Source of the DNA: Janthinobacterium sp. 64
GTDB lineage: Bacteria; Pseudomonadota; Gammaproteobacteria; Burkholderiales; Burkholderiaceae_D
DNA length: 64,000 nucleotides
Assembly (NCBI RefSeq): GCF_002813325.1
Contig: NZ_PHUG01000001.1
Coordinates: 2,480,001-2,544,000 of the forward strand
Direction of reading: 5' to 3'
This document shows, piece by piece, positions 27,958-37,500 of the stretch. The position numbers and the translations under genes are program-made. The first letter of the stretch is position 1. Every line of letters begins with the position of its first letter. The notes under the pieces are model-generated. The model was not told where the DNA came from. It saw nothing but the letters and a program-made list of their open reading frames with translations, and did no database searches.

Positions 27958-28014
27958 ACGGCGGGCGGCAGGCGTCTATCCCTTGCAAGCCCTCAAAACC
28001 TCAAGGAGACCATC

Positions 28015-28386
28015 ATGCGCTTTACCACTTTTGCCGCCACCGCCCTGTTCACCGTCTTGTCCGCCCCGCTGGCTTTCGCCGCCGACGTCATGCCCGCCAA
28101 TGGCATGCTGGTCAACGCCACAGGCATGACCGTGTATGTGTTCGACAAGGACGTCGCCGACAGCGGCAAGAGCGCCTGCAGCGGCGGCTGCCTGGTGGCC
28201 TGGCCCGCCGTCATCGCCACCGACGCGGCGCCTGCGGCCCCTTACGGCAGCATCAAGCGCGAAGACAACGGCGCCATGCAGCTGACCTACAAGGGCAAGC
28301 CCCTGTACCTGTACAAGGAAGACAAGAAGCCGGGCGACGTCGCCGGGGACAATTTCAAGAACGTGTGGCACGTCGTCAAGCTGTAA
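28015..28386 (+). CDS. Secreted repeat protein (COG4315 / lipoprotein_15 type)
   Basis: A 123-residue exported protein with a signal peptide (ALFTVLSAPLAFAADV, cleavage near residue 23) and two copies of the short secreted repeat: GMTVYVFDKDV with CSGGCLVAWPAV, and GKPLYLYKEDKKPGDV ending NVWHVVKL. The function of this family is unknown. It sits 19 bases before the ECF sigma gene, which suggests shared expression. A GGAGACCATC site precedes the start. Confidence 0.82.
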   Translation: MRFTTFAATALFTVLSAPLAFAADVMPANGMLVNATGMTVYVFDKDVADSGKSACSGGCLVAWPAVIATDAAPAAPYGSIKREDNGAMQLTYKGKPLYLYKEDKKPGDVAGDNFKNVWHVVKL

Positions 28387-28405
28387 GCCCCTTCCCGCCG
28401 CCACG

Positions 28406-28933
28406 ATGACCACGCCAGAGGACAGCCGCCAGCTGCAAGCCTGCCTGCCCGGCCTGCGCCGCTATGCGCGCGCGCTGGTGGGCGCCGCGCACGCGGACGA
28501 TCTGCTGCAGGATACCGTGGAGCGGGCCTGGCGCAAATTCGACCAGTGGCAACGGGGCGGCGAGATGCGGCCCTGGCTGTTTTCCATCATGCACAATCTG
28601 CACGTGGACCAGTTGCGCCGCCCGGGCCTGGCGCTGCAGGAGCTCGACGACGACGCCCTGCTGCCCGCGCCGGAACGGGCGCCGGGGCAGTCCATCGCCA
28701 TCGGCGAAATGGATGCGGCGCTGGCCCGCCTGCCGCTGGGGCAGCGCGAAGTCATCCTGCTCGTCGCGCTCGAACAAATGCCATATGAACAGGTGGCGGC
28801 CACCCTGGACATCCCCGTCGGCACCGTCATGTCGCGGCTGTCGCGCGGGCGCGACAAGCTGCGCGCCCTGCTCGATGGCCGCCCTGCCTGCAGCCAGGGC
28901 AGCGGCCCACCCACCCTGAAAGTCGTGAAATGA
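28406..28933 (+). CDS. ECF-type RNA polymerase sigma factor
   Basis: A 175-residue sigma-70 family protein. Region 2 includes YARALVGAAHADDLLQDTVERAW and the promoter-melting MRPWLFSIMHNLHVDQLRR. Region 4 reads LARLPLGQREVILLVALEQMPYEQVAATLDIPVGTVMSRLSRGR. The stop overlaps the start of the downstream anti-sigma gene by 4 bases, so the two are translated together. The controlled regulon is unknown. The secreted-repeat gene upstream is a likely member. Confidence 0.9.
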   Translation: MTTPEDSRQLQACLPGLRRYARALVGAAHADDLLQDTVERAWRKFDQWQRGGEMRPWLFSIMHNLHVDQLRRPGLALQELDDDALLPAPERAPGQSIAIGEMDAALARLPLGQREVILLVALEQMPYEQVAATLDIPVGTVMSRLSRGRDKLRALLDGRPACSQGSGPPTLKVVK

Positions 28934-29718
28934 CAAGGCAAGCCATCAGCGAAGCGCAACTGCACGCCCTGGCCGACGGCGTCCTGCCGGAAGAGCAGCG
29001 TGCTGCCATCGAGGCCCACCTGCGCGCGCATCCGCAAGACGCCGCCAGGGTCGATGCCTGGCGTGAACAGAACCGGCAATTGCGCGCGTTGTTCGACCCC
29101 GTGCTGGACGAAGCCGTGCCGCCGCACCTTATGCAGGCAGCATCGCCACCGGCGGCGAACGGCGCCTGGCAGCGCCACGCCATGCAGGCGGCAGCGGCCA
29201 TCGTGCTGGTCATCGCTGGCGGCATGGGTGGCTGGCTGCTGCGCGGCGATGCCGGCGATGGCGCGACAGCCAGCGCCAGCCCCCTGGCCCTGGCGCGCAG
29301 CGCCGCCATCGCCCATGCCGTCTACACGCCCGAGGTGCGCCACCCCGTCGAGGTGGGAGTGGAACAGGAGGCGCACCTGGTGCAATGGCTGTCGAAACGC
29401 CTGGGCACAAAATTGCAGCCGCCCGCGCTCTCAACGCTCGGCTATCACTTGATCGGCGGACGCCTGCTGCCCGGCGATGGGGACGGCCCCGTCGCGCAAT
29501 TCATGTACGAAGAGGGCACTGGCAAGCGCCTGACCCTGTACGTGGCCAGGGAACGGGCCGGCAAGCAGGAAACGGCGTTCCGCTACACGCAGGAAAAGGA
29601 CCTGGGCGTGTTTTACTGGATCGATGGCCAGATGGGCTACGCCCTCTCGGCCAGGCTGCCGAAAGCCGAGTTGGGCAAGATCGCCGACGCCGTGTATGCG
29701 CAGCTGGAAAGTCACTAA
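28930..29718 (+). CDS. Membrane anti-sigma factor
   Basis: A 262-residue protein with a cytoplasmic N-terminal domain (ISEAQLHALADGVLPEEQRAAIEAHL) typical of anti-sigma factors, one membrane helix at about 85-105 (AAAAIVLVIAGGMGGWLL), and a periplasmic domain of about 155 residues. The usual His-Cys zinc motif of ZAS-type anti-sigmas is absent. The overlap with the ECF gene makes pairing with that sigma factor nearly certain. The signal is probably sensed by the periplasmic part. The stop shares CTAA with the convergent MFS gene. Confidence 0.85.
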   Translation: MTRQAISEAQLHALADGVLPEEQRAAIEAHLRAHPQDAARVDAWREQNRQLRALFDPVLDEAVPPHLMQAASPPAANGAWQRHAMQAAAAIVLVIAGGMGGWLLRGDAGDGATASASPLALARSAAIAHAVYTPEVRHPVEVGVEQEAHLVQWLSKRLGTKLQPPALSTLGYHLIGGRLLPGDGDGPVAQFMYEEGTGKRLTLYVARERAGKQETAFRYTQEKDLGVFYWIDGQMGYALSARLPKAELGKIADAVYAQLESH

Positions 29719-30905
29719 ACAGACGCTGCAATCCGTTTCACGCCCCACCATTGCAGCAGCAACGCTGCGATGGCGACCAAGGCGGCGCCGGCCGCCAGCA
29801 GCCACATCGGCCAGTTGAGCAACAGCAGCACTCCGCCCGTGGCGGCGCCGATGGCGCTGCCCAGGTACAGCGCCGATTCATTGAGGGCGATGGCCAGGTT
29901 GCCGTCGCCCTGCCGCGCGCGCACGGCCAGCAACTGCTGGTTCTGCGGCACTTGCAGGGCCCAGCCAGCCGCGCCCCACAACGCAATGGGCGCCAGCATC
30001 AGCCAGGCCGACCAGCGGGCCGCCAGCGGCAGCGCGCACAGGGCCAGCGCCAGCAGCAGCAAGATGAAGGCGGTCAGTTTTGGCGCCGCCACCTTGTCCG
30101 CCCATGGCCCGACCAGCACACTGCCCGCGATGCCGCCTACACCCCATGCCCACAGGAAGGGCGTGGCGGACATCGCCGTCCCCTGCGCGGACCACGCCAG
30201 CAGCGGCGCGATAAACGTGTACATGCCCAGGCTGGCAACGGCCGCCAGCAAGGACACCAGCAGAATGAGCAGCACACGCCCATCAGCCAGCAAGGCCAGC
30301 TTGCGGCGCAGGGAAATGGCCGGTGCTGCCGGTAGCTCCGGCAGCTTCCACAGCAAGCCCGCCAGCGCCAGCACGCCAAGGATGGCGACCAGCCACAGGG
30401 CCGCCGTCCAGCCCAGCTGCTGCGCCAGCAGCAAACTCAATGGCACGCCCAGCACCGTGCCGCCCGCCATGCCGCCCATGATCACGCCGATGGCCTTGCC
30501 CCGCTGCGGCGGCGCCGACACGCCCGCCGCCGCCGCGATACCGAGCGCCAGGTAGACACCGGCGCCGATGCCGGCCATGGCCCGCCAAGCCAGCAAACTG
30601 GCAAATCCGGGCGCCAGCGCGCTGGCCCCGTTCGCCAGCACGAACACGGCCAGGGCGAGCAACAGGCCGGTGCGTTGCGCGCGCGCCGGCAGCAAGGCCA
30701 CCACCAGCGGCGAGCCGAGACCATAGGCCAGGGTAAACGCCGTCACCAATTGCGCGGCCATCGCCAGGGAAATGGAAAAGGCACCGGCGATCAGCGGCAT
30801 CAAGCCCGCCGTCACATACGACGCCATGCCCAGCGCGAACGCGCCCACGGCGATCAGGTAGACGGTGAGGGGAAGAACGGCACGGGAGGAAGAAAAGTCA
30901 GACAT
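29715..30905 (-). CDS. MFS transporter (drug/sugar efflux, AraJ-like)
   Basis: A 396-residue major facilitator protein with 12 predicted helices. It starts MSDFSSSRAVLPLTVYLIAVGAFALGM. Helix 4-5 region GIGAGVYLALGIAAAAGVSAPPQRGKAIGVIMGGMAGGTVLGVPL is typical of the DHA1 exporter group. The substrate is unknown. It is divergent from an XRE-type regulator at 31016, and the shared promoter region carries a dyad, so that regulator probably controls it. Confidence 0.85.
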   Translation of the reverse strand: MSDFSSSRAVLPLTVYLIAVGAFALGMASYVTAGLMPLIAGAFSISLAMAAQLVTAFTLAYGLGSPLVVALLPARAQRTGLLLALAVFVLANGASALAPGFASLLAWRAMAGIGAGVYLALGIAAAAGVSAPPQRGKAIGVIMGGMAGGTVLGVPLSLLLAQQLGWTAALWLVAILGVLALAGLLWKLPELPAAPAISLRRKLALLADGRVLLILLVSLLAAVASLGMYTFIAPLLAWSAQGTAMSATPFLWAWGVGGIAGSVLVGPWADKVAAPKLTAFILLLLALALCALPLAARWSAWLMLAPIALWGAAGWALQVPQNQQLLAVRARQGDGNLAIALNESALYLGSAIGAATGGVLLLLNWPMWLLAAGAALVAIAALLLQWWGVKRIAASV

Positions 30906-30947
30906 GGGCTCGCTTTCGGGAAGAAAGCAGGCATTCTGGAATACAAT

Positions 30948-30974
30948 ATAAACAATTACAATTTAACTGTTTAT
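30948..30974. promoter_or_regulatory. Dyad operator between MFS and XRE regulator genes
   Basis: An AT-rich 27-base imperfect palindrome with perfect outer arms ATAAACA (30948-30954) and TGTTTAT (30968-30974) lies in the 110-base divergent gap. It is placed to overlap promoters of both genes and is the best candidate for the site bound by the adjacent XRE-type regulator. Confidence 0.5.
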
Positions 30975-31015
30975 GCTATTACTGATAGCAACAGCCTCAC
31001 AGGAAAGACAGCACC

Positions 31016-31801
31016 ATGCGCACTTTGGCCCGCACCCGCCACGAACTGGCCGCCTACCTGCAGGCGCGGCGCGCGCGGCTGTCGCCCGAAGACGTGGGCT
31101 TGCCCGGCGGTGGAAGGCGGCGTACGCCGGGTTTACGCCGCGAAGAAGTGGCGGCGCTGGCCGGCGTGGGGCTGACCTGGTACACCTGGCTGGAGCAGGG
31201 GCGCGAGATCGGCGTCTCGAGCGCCTTTCTCGACAAGCTGGCCGAAGTGCTGAAACTCGATGCGGGCGAGCGCCGCCACCTGTTCCTGCTCGCGCATGCG
31301 CGTCCACCGGCCGAAGAGGGCAAGACGTATTGCGTGGTGCCGCCGCCCGTGCGCCGCCTGATGCACGAACTGGCGCATCCGGCCTATGTGCTCAATCTGC
31401 GCTGGGACGTGCTGGCGTTCAATGCGGGCGCGGATGCCCTGTTTGGCTTCGGCGCGCATGCCGCCTCGCGCCGCAACCTGCTGTGGCTCTTGTTTACCGA
31501 CCCGCTGCTGCGCTCGCGCTTCGCCGGCTGGGAAGAACAGGCGCCGCTGATGCTGTCGAGCTTTCGCCGCGACTACGCGCGCGCCACGCAGGAAGCCGAT
31601 ATCCACGCGCTGGTGGAGGAACTGGAAAAAGTCTCGCCCGAATTCAAGCGATGGTGGCGCCGCCACGATGTGCATGCGCCGTGCGCCGGCGTGCGCCGCC
31701 TGACCATCGACGGCGAGCAGGTCGCGTATGAACACACCTCGCTGACCATCGATGCGGACCGCCATTTGCGGCTGGTCGTGTATGCGCGCCAGCTGGCATA
31801 G
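31016..31801 (+). CDS. XRE/MmyB-type transcriptional regulator
   Basis: A 261-residue protein. The N-terminal helix-turn-helix carries the signature RTPGLRREEVAALAGVGLTWYTWLEQGR at about 37-64, followed by LAEVLKLDAGERRHLFLLA. The C-terminal 160 residues match the MmyB-like ligand-binding domain (NLRWDVLAFNAGADALFG, RNLLWLLFTDP). Members often control a divergent dehydrogenase or exporter gene, here the MFS gene at 29715. Effector unknown. Confidence 0.88.
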   Translation: MRTLARTRHELAAYLQARRARLSPEDVGLPGGGRRRTPGLRREEVAALAGVGLTWYTWLEQGREIGVSSAFLDKLAEVLKLDAGERRHLFLLAHARPPAEEGKTYCVVPPPVRRLMHELAHPAYVLNLRWDVLAFNAGADALFGFGAHAASRRNLLWLLFTDPLLRSRFAGWEEQAPLMLSSFRRDYARATQEADIHALVEELEKVSPEFKRWWRRHDVHAPCAGVRRLTIDGEQVAYEHTSLTIDADRHLRLVVYARQLA

Positions 31802-31820
31802 GAAATCTCCCCGCACAACG

Positions 31821-31857
31821 AAAAAACCGCTGGCCCTCTTGCGAGGAACCAGCGGCT
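31821..31857 (-). terminator. Terminator of the left initiator tRNA gene
   Basis: On the minus strand a 7-bp outer stem (CCGCTGG/CCAGCGG on the plus strand, 31827-31833 and 31849-31855) with an inner CCTC/GAGG stem is followed by six T residues. It lies directly 3' of the tRNA at 31864-31940. Confidence 0.88.
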
Positions 31858-31863
31858 TCGAAT

Positions 31864-31940
31864 TGGTTGCGGGGACAGGATTTGAACCTGTGACCTTCGG
31901 GTTATGAGCCCGACGAGCTGCCAGACTGCTCCACCCCGCA
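31864..31940 (-). tRNA. Initiator tRNA-fMet (CAT), copy 1
   Basis: A 77-base cloverleaf on the minus strand with anticodon CAT, T-loop GGTTCAAATCC, and encoded CCA. The anticodon stem has three successive G:C pairs (GGG/CCC), the hallmark of bacterial initiator tRNA. The acceptor starts TGCGGGG and ends CCCCGCA, giving a U1:A72 pair instead of the C1 x A72 mismatch of E. coli. A TATAAT lies 7 bases upstream of the mature 5' end. Identical to copy 2. Confidence 0.95.
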
Positions 31941-32037
31941 CAAGAATTATATACCAGATTGTTGCGCGGCGTAAAGGGCAAGAATTGACAATCTCATTCC
32001 TGCCCCGTCTGCCGGAGTTTGCCGTTGGCCCAGCAAT

Positions 32038-32076
32038 GAAAAAAGCCGCTGATCTTTTGCAAGAATCAGCGGCTTT
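32038..32076 (-). terminator. Terminator of the right initiator tRNA gene
   Basis: A perfect 12-bp stem (AAAGCCGCTGAT at 32042-32053 and ATCAGCGGCTTT at 32065-32076 on the plus strand) is followed on the minus strand by a run of T. It ends transcription of copy 2 before copy 1, so each tRNA is its own unit. Confidence 0.9.
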
Positions 32077-32083
32077 CCGGTAT

Positions 32084-32160
32084 TGGTTGCGGGGACAGGA
32101 TTTGAACCTGTGACCTTCGGGTTATGAGCCCGACGAGCTGCCAGACTGCTCCACCCCGCA
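32084..32160 (-). tRNA. Initiator tRNA-fMet (CAT), copy 2
   Basis: Identical in all 77 bases to copy 1, and the duplication also includes about 13 bases of the 5' flank (TATAATTCTTGTG on the minus strand). A TATAAT -10 sits just upstream, with TTGCCT as a possible -35 at 18 bases. The differing spacer and terminator sequences show it is not a recent long duplication. Confidence 0.95.
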
Positions 32161-32298
32161 CAAGAATTATAAGGGCAAACGGGGGGCTTAGGCAATAGCT
32201 ATCTCAAATTCAACCGTGATAGACCAATCTAATGAATGTGCGGGCGAGAGGATCGCCGGCCCCGCGTGCCTGCGCAGCTCGCCACGCGGTGCGCAATC

Positions 32299-32320
32299 GG
32301 TGTACAGTAAGCGTTACACC
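32299..32320. promoter_or_regulatory. Inverted repeat upstream of the NUDIX gene
   Basis: GGTGTA (32299-32304) and TACACC (32315-32320) form a 6-bp inverted repeat with a 10-base spacer, ending 26 bases before the NUDIX start. TACAGT inside it could serve as a -10. It may be an operator, but I cannot name the regulator. Confidence 0.3.
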
Positions 32321-32346
32321 AGACACCCATTTTCCGAAGCCTGCCC

Positions 32347-32925
32347 ATGAAATTCTGTTCCGAATGCGCCCATCCTGTCAGCCTGTCCATCCCGGAAGGC
32401 GACAACCGTCCCCGCTATGTCTGCGCCAACTGCGACGCCATCCATTACCAGAACCCGAAAATGGTGGTTGGCTCCATCCCCGTCTGGGAAGAGGATGGCC
32501 AGCTGCAGGTCTTGCTGTGCAAGCGGGCCATCGAGCCGCGCCTCGGCTACTGGACCCTGCCGGCCGGTTTCATGGAAAACGATGAAACGACGTCCGACGC
32601 GGCCGAGCGCGAAACGGTGGAGGAAGCGGGCGCCAATATCGAGCTGGGGCCGCTGTTTTCGCTGCTCAACGTGCAGCGCGTGCACCAAGTGCACCTGTTT
32701 TATCTGGCGCGCTTGCGCGACCTCGATTTCGCGCCGGGCATCGAAAGCCTGGACGTGCAGCTGTTTACGGAAGCGCAGATTCCCTGGGACGACCTGGCCT
32801 TCCCCACCATCCGCGCCACCCTGGAACTGTTCTTTGCCGACCGCGTGAAAATCCGCGAAGGCGGCAGCTATGGAGTCCATACGGGCGACATCACGCGCCC
32901 GATGGCGCGCGCGGACGCAGAATAA
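32347..32925 (+). CDS. NUDIX hydrolase with N-terminal zinc ribbon
   Basis: A 192-residue protein. The zinc ribbon has CxxC pairs at C4/C7 and C26/C29. The NUDIX box (G-x5-E-x7-RE-x2-EE-x-G) begins at GFMENDE and ends RETVEEAGA, all metal-binding glutamates present. Zinc-ribbon NUDIX proteins include NADH pyrophosphatases and ADP-ribose or nucleotide hydrolases, and the substrate here is open. It is 13 bases upstream of aat and probably in one operon with it. Confidence 0.88.
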   Translation: MKFCSECAHPVSLSIPEGDNRPRYVCANCDAIHYQNPKMVVGSIPVWEEDGQLQVLLCKRAIEPRLGYWTLPAGFMENDETTSDAAERETVEEAGANIELGPLFSLLNVQRVHQVHLFYLARLRDLDFAPGIESLDVQLFTEAQIPWDDLAFPTIRATLELFFADRVKIREGGSYGVHTGDITRPMARADAE

Positions 32926-32938
32926 GCCAGCACGCCGC

Positions 32939-33655
32939 ATGATTCCCTGGCTCGACATCCACACCCCGTTCCCCGACGTCTCGCGCGCCCTGACCGACGA
33001 GGCGCCCGGCCTGCTGGCGGCCGGCGCCGACCTGTCGCCCGCGCGCCTGCTCGACGCTTATAAACACGGTATCTTCCCCTGGTTTTCCGAAGGCCAGCCC
33101 ATACTCTGGTGGAGCACCGATCCGCGCATGGTGCTGATGACGGACGCTTTCAAAGTGTCCGACAGCCTGGCCAAGGCGATCCGCAAGGTCGAGCGCAGCG
33201 CCGCCACGGATGGCCGCTGGCAGCTGCGCTTCGATGGCGATTTCGAAGGCGTCATGCGCGCCTGCGCGGCGCCGCGCAAGGATGGCCCGGGCACCTGGAT
33301 TTCGGACGAGATCATCGCCGGCTACACGGGCTTGCACAAGCTGGGCTACGCGCACTCGTCGGAGCTGTGGCTCGATGGCGAACTCGTGGGTGGCGCGTAT
33401 GGCGTGTCGATCGGGCGCATGTTCTATGGCGAATCGATGTTCGCGCGCGTCTCGGATGGTTCGAAGATCGCGCTGGCGCACCTCGTGCGCTTTTTGCAGG
33501 CGCGCGGCGTGACCATGATTGACTGCCAGCAAGAAACAAAACACCTGGCCTCGCTGGGCGCGGCGCCCATTTCGCGCACGCGCTTCCTGGCCCATGTACG
33601 CGTCGCCATTGAAGCTGCGCAAATCACCGATTGGCATGCTGCGCCAGCGGCCTAA
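32939..33655 (+). CDS. aat: Leucyl/phenylalanyl-tRNA-protein transferase
   Basis: A 238-residue Aat. Conserved blocks are [61 protein letters not shown] and [23 protein letters not shown]. It adds Leu or Phe to N-terminal Arg/Lys of proteins, making them targets for ClpS/ClpAP. ATG 32939 fits the family start ([12 protein letters not shown]); the longer in-frame start at 32870 lies inside the NUDIX gene. The functional partner bpt follows. Confidence 0.95.
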   Translation: MIPWLDIHTPFPDVSRALTDEAPGLLAAGADLSPARLLDAYKHGIFPWFSEGQPILWWSTDPRMVLMTDAFKVSDSLAKAIRKVERSAATDGRWQLRFDGDFEGVMRACAAPRKDGPGTWISDEIIAGYTGLHKLGYAHSSELWLDGELVGGAYGVSIGRMFYGESMFARVSDGSKIALAHLVRFLQARGVTMIDCQQETKHLASLGAAPISRTRFLAHVRVAIEAAQITDWHAAPAA

Positions 33656-33715
33656 AAAAGCTATGATAGCTTCACACAGACATCCATTGCCGCGGCCAGA
33701 CCAGACAGGATCAGC

Positions 33716-34438
33716 ATGACGCACCTGAACGAACTACCGTTTGCCACCCTGCAGTTCTACACGACGGCGCCCTACCCGTGCAGCTATCTGGACGACCGCC
33801 AGGCCCGCTCGCAGGTGGCCACGCCTTCGCACCTGATCAACAGCGACGTGTATTCGGAGCTGGTGCGCAACGGCTTTCGCCGCAGCGGCATCTTCACCTA
33901 CCGGCCGTATTGCGACGGCTGCCAGGCCTGTATCCCCGTGCGCGTGGTGGCGCAATCGTTCACGCCCAACCGCAACCAGCGCCGCGCCTGGAGCCGGCAC
34001 GCCGACCTGCAGGCGGGCGTGGCCACCCTGTCCTTCCTCGACGAGCATTACGAGCTGTATCTGCGCTACCAGAGCACGCGCCACGCGGGCGGCGGCATGG
34101 ACCAGGACAGCCGCGACCAGTACGCGCAATTTTTGCTGCAAAGCCGGGTCAACACGCGCCTGGTGGAATTTCGCGATGCCGACGGCATCCTGCGCATGGT
34201 CAGCATCATCGACGTGCTGGCCGATGGCCTGTCGTCCGTCTACACGTTTTTCGATCCCGACGTGCCGGGCGCCTCGTACGGCACCTACAACGTGCTGTGG
34301 CAAATCGCCCAGGCGCGCGAACTGAACCTGCCCTACATCTACCTGGGCTACTGGATAGAACAAAGCCCGAAGATGGCGTATAAAACCAACTTCAAGCCGC
34401 TGGAAGCACGCATCAAGGGGCAGTGGGTGGTGATGTAA
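33716..34438 (+). CDS. bpt: Aspartate/glutamate leucyltransferase
   Basis: A 240-residue Bpt (formerly arginyl-tRNA-protein transferase Ate1 family). Visible are [16 protein letters not shown], the cysteine cluster [24 protein letters not shown], and the C-terminal [28 protein letters not shown]. It attaches Leu to N-terminal Asp or Glu, feeding the same ClpS degradation route as Aat. The pairing of aat and bpt in one direction is common in proteobacteria. Confidence 0.95.
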   Translation: MTHLNELPFATLQFYTTAPYPCSYLDDRQARSQVATPSHLINSDVYSELVRNGFRRSGIFTYRPYCDGCQACIPVRVVAQSFTPNRNQRRAWSRHADLQAGVATLSFLDEHYELYLRYQSTRHAGGGMDQDSRDQYAQFLLQSRVNTRLVEFRDADGILRMVSIIDVLADGLSSVYTFFDPDVPGASYGTYNVLWQIAQARELNLPYIYLGYWIEQSPKMAYKTNFKPLEARIKGQWVVM

Positions 34439-34460
34439 ATCAAACCCGACGGCAGACACT

Positions 34461-34487
34461 GGGGTCGTACCCTGAGGGTACGACCCC
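34461..34487. repeat. REP-like hairpin between convergent genes
   Basis: GGGGTCGTACCC-TGA-GGGTACGACCCC is a perfect 12-bp palindromic stem with a 3-base loop, placed between the convergent stops of bpt and the tricorn-like gene. There is no T-run. Its GGGGTC...GACCCC ends resemble the element at 58678-58741, which suggests a family of dispersed palindromic elements. Confidence 0.55.
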
Positions 34488-34517
34488 GGCCCTTGCTGTT
34501 GGGTTTGAATTGCCGCC

Positions 34518-37500
34518 TTATTTGCTCTTGTCCGGAAACGCCGGCCTTGCAGGCCGCGCAGGTGGGTTCTTCGCCAGTTCGGCCTGTATCACCTCGATCG
34601 CCTTTTCCAGCTGCGGATCGCGCCCGGCAATGACGTCGGCCGGCGTTTGCTCGACTTCGATATCGGGCGGCACGCCTTCGTTTTCCACGCCCCAGCCGTT
34701 TTCGCGCGTCCAGAACGCCAGGTTCGGCGCCGTGATCGTGCCGCCATCCATCAGCACGGGAAAGCCGAGGATGCCCACCAGGCCGCCCCACGTGGCCTTG
34801 CCGATCAGCGGACCCATGTTATTTTTGCGGAACATCCACGGCAGCAGATCGCCGCCCGAGCCAGCCGTCTCGTCGATCAGCATGGCGCGCGGCCCCTGGA
34901 TCGAGGCGGACGGCGTCTTCATGTCGGCGCCATAGCGCATGGTCCACCAGGCGATTTCCTTCTTCTGCAGGATCTCGATGTAGTAATCGGCCACGCTGCC
35001 GCCGCCATTGAAACGCTCGTCGACGATGATGGCCTGCTTGTCCGCCTGCTGGAAGAAATAGCGCTTGAAGTAAGTGTGGCCCAGGCCCGCCGTATTGGGC
35101 ACGTACACGTACGCCACCTTGCCATGGGTGGCCGCATTGACCTTGCGCATATTGCCTTCGATCCAGTCGCGGTTGCGCAAGGCATCCTCGGTCGGCACCG
35201 GCACCACGGTGATCGTGCGCGCGCCCTTGCCGTCGGCCGAGGGACCAACGGTCAGGTCGATGGCCTTGCCGGCCGTGTTCTCGAAGGCGCTGTAGATATT
35301 CGTCGGCGGCAGCAAAGGACGGCTGTCGACGGCCAGCAGGTATTCGCCCGCCTTGACGTTCAGGCCCGGCTCCGTCAGCGGCGCGCGCAGGGCGGGATTC
35401 CAGTTCAAGCCGCCATACACTTTCTTGAAGCGATAATGGCCGCCGCTCACTTCATAGTCGGCGCCCAGCAGTCCACCCGGCACTTTCTTCGCCTCGATAA
35501 AATCGTCGCCGCCACCGCCGCGGTGATGGCCCACGGCCAGTTCGCTGCACATCCATTGAATCAAGCGGTTCAGGTCCGCGCGGCTCGACAGCTCGGGCAG
35601 GAACACGGCGTACTTGTCGCGCATGGCCTTCCAGTCCACGCCATGCATGCCCGGGTCATAAAAGTAATCGCGGTTGATGCGCCACACCTCGTTGAAAATC
35701 TGCGCCCACTCGGCGCGCGGATCGGCTCTCACTTCGATGGCGTCGACCTTGATCTTGCCTTCGCCCGGCGCCAGCAGCTTGCCCGTGGCGGACCCCATGG
35801 CCCAGTTGTCCTTCTGCCGGTACAGCAGCTTCTTGCCATCGGCCGACACTTCGAAATCATCGGCTTCCGCCACCACGGTTTCCGCCTTGCGCTCCTTCAG
35901 ATCGAAGCGCTGCACGGCCTTCTTGCCATCGCTTTCGCGCAGCAAGAAGATCTGCCCCGCGGCGCCGGCCGTCAGGCTGGAAAACTGCGCGGCCGGCAGC
36001 GGCAAGTCGACGATGCGCGTGGCGATGCCGTCGAAATCGATGTGGATCGGCGCCACTGGCGCCACTGCCACTTTCGGATCGTCGCGGCCCGTCTTCGGAT
36101 CGAGCTTCGCTTCGTTCTTTGGCTCGGCTTCCGCCTTCGCCGTATCCTTCTTGTTCTCCGTGCTGGCGGCCTTTTCCTCGTCGCTTTCCTTGATCAGCGG
36201 CGACGGCAGGTCGCGCCGCAGCACGGCCATCCACACGGTGCGCGTCACCAGGTTGTCTTCATTCTGCTGCGAGAACCAGTTGTTGCTGGGGCCTGCATTG
36301 GTGGACGCAAAGAAGTACAGGTATTTGCCGCTCTTGTCGAACACGGGCTGGGCCACGTCGGACAGGCCATCGGTCACCGGCATGGACTTGTTCTGCTCGA
36401 CGGAATAGATATACGCGCTGCGCGTGTAGGTGGGCGAATTGAGCGTGTAGGCCAGCCAGCGCGAATCGGGCGCCCACGAGGCGCGCATGCTCTTGTCGAC
36501 GCCATACATCGGTTCCGTGGCGATTTTTTGCACCTTGCCCGTGCCGACGTCGATCACATACATGCTCCAGCCATTGTCGGCAAACGCGATCTTCTTGCTA
36601 TCGGGCGACCAGGCGGCGTTGTCATAGAAGCCGCTGCCATTGAGCTTGAGCTTGCGTACGGCGCCCTTGCCGTCCTGCGCCCGCACGTGCAGTTCATATT
36701 CTCCCGACTCGTCCGAAAAATACGCGACCGAACGGCCATCGGGCGACCAGATGGGCGTGCGCTCGTGGGCGCCAGCCGTCTGCGTCAGGTTGCGCACGTC
36801 GCCCTTGTCGGCGGGGATGGTGACGATCTCGCCACGGTATTCAAAGGCGATGCGCGCACCCGACGGCGAAATCGACGCGTCGCGGATGTATTTCGCGTTC
36901 TTGACCCAGCGCGGGCGCGTTTGCCCCAGGTCGCTGGCCACGCCGATGGCGAGTTTGTGCGCCTGGCCGCTGGCGATGTCGAACGCGTGCAGATAGCCCG
37001 CCTGCTCGTAGACGATGGTGCCGTTCGCAGCCGATGCGTTGAGCACGGGGAAATCCGCGTGCTGCGTCAGCTGGCGCACGGCCTTGGTCTTGACGTCATA
37101 CGCGAACAGGTTGAATTCGCCGTTGCGGTCCGAGCGGAAGTACACGGTATCGCCTATCCACATCGGATCGACGTCGTTCGAGCGCGTGGCCGGCTGGGGG
37201 ATTTTTTCGATGGATTTATCGGCCGACGAGAACAGCCACAGCCAGGAATTGGTGCCACCCCGGTAGCGCTTCCACTGTTTGAAGGCGGGCATCAACGGGT
37301 TGTACGCGATGCGCTTGCCATCGGGCGAATACGCGGCGCGCGAGGCGTTCGGAATTTCCAGCTGGGTTTCCACGCCGCCCGCCACGGGCACCGTGAACAG
37401 CTTCTGGAAACGGTTGTTGAAGGCGGCGCGGGGCGAGGTGAACATCACGGCCCGGCCATCGGGCGTAAACGCCTGCGCCAGGTCCGCGCCCGGGTGGAAG

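Noticed and set aside
31904..32195. Short ORFs over the tRNA region
   Set aside because: They read through tRNA genes and terminators and have no protein features.
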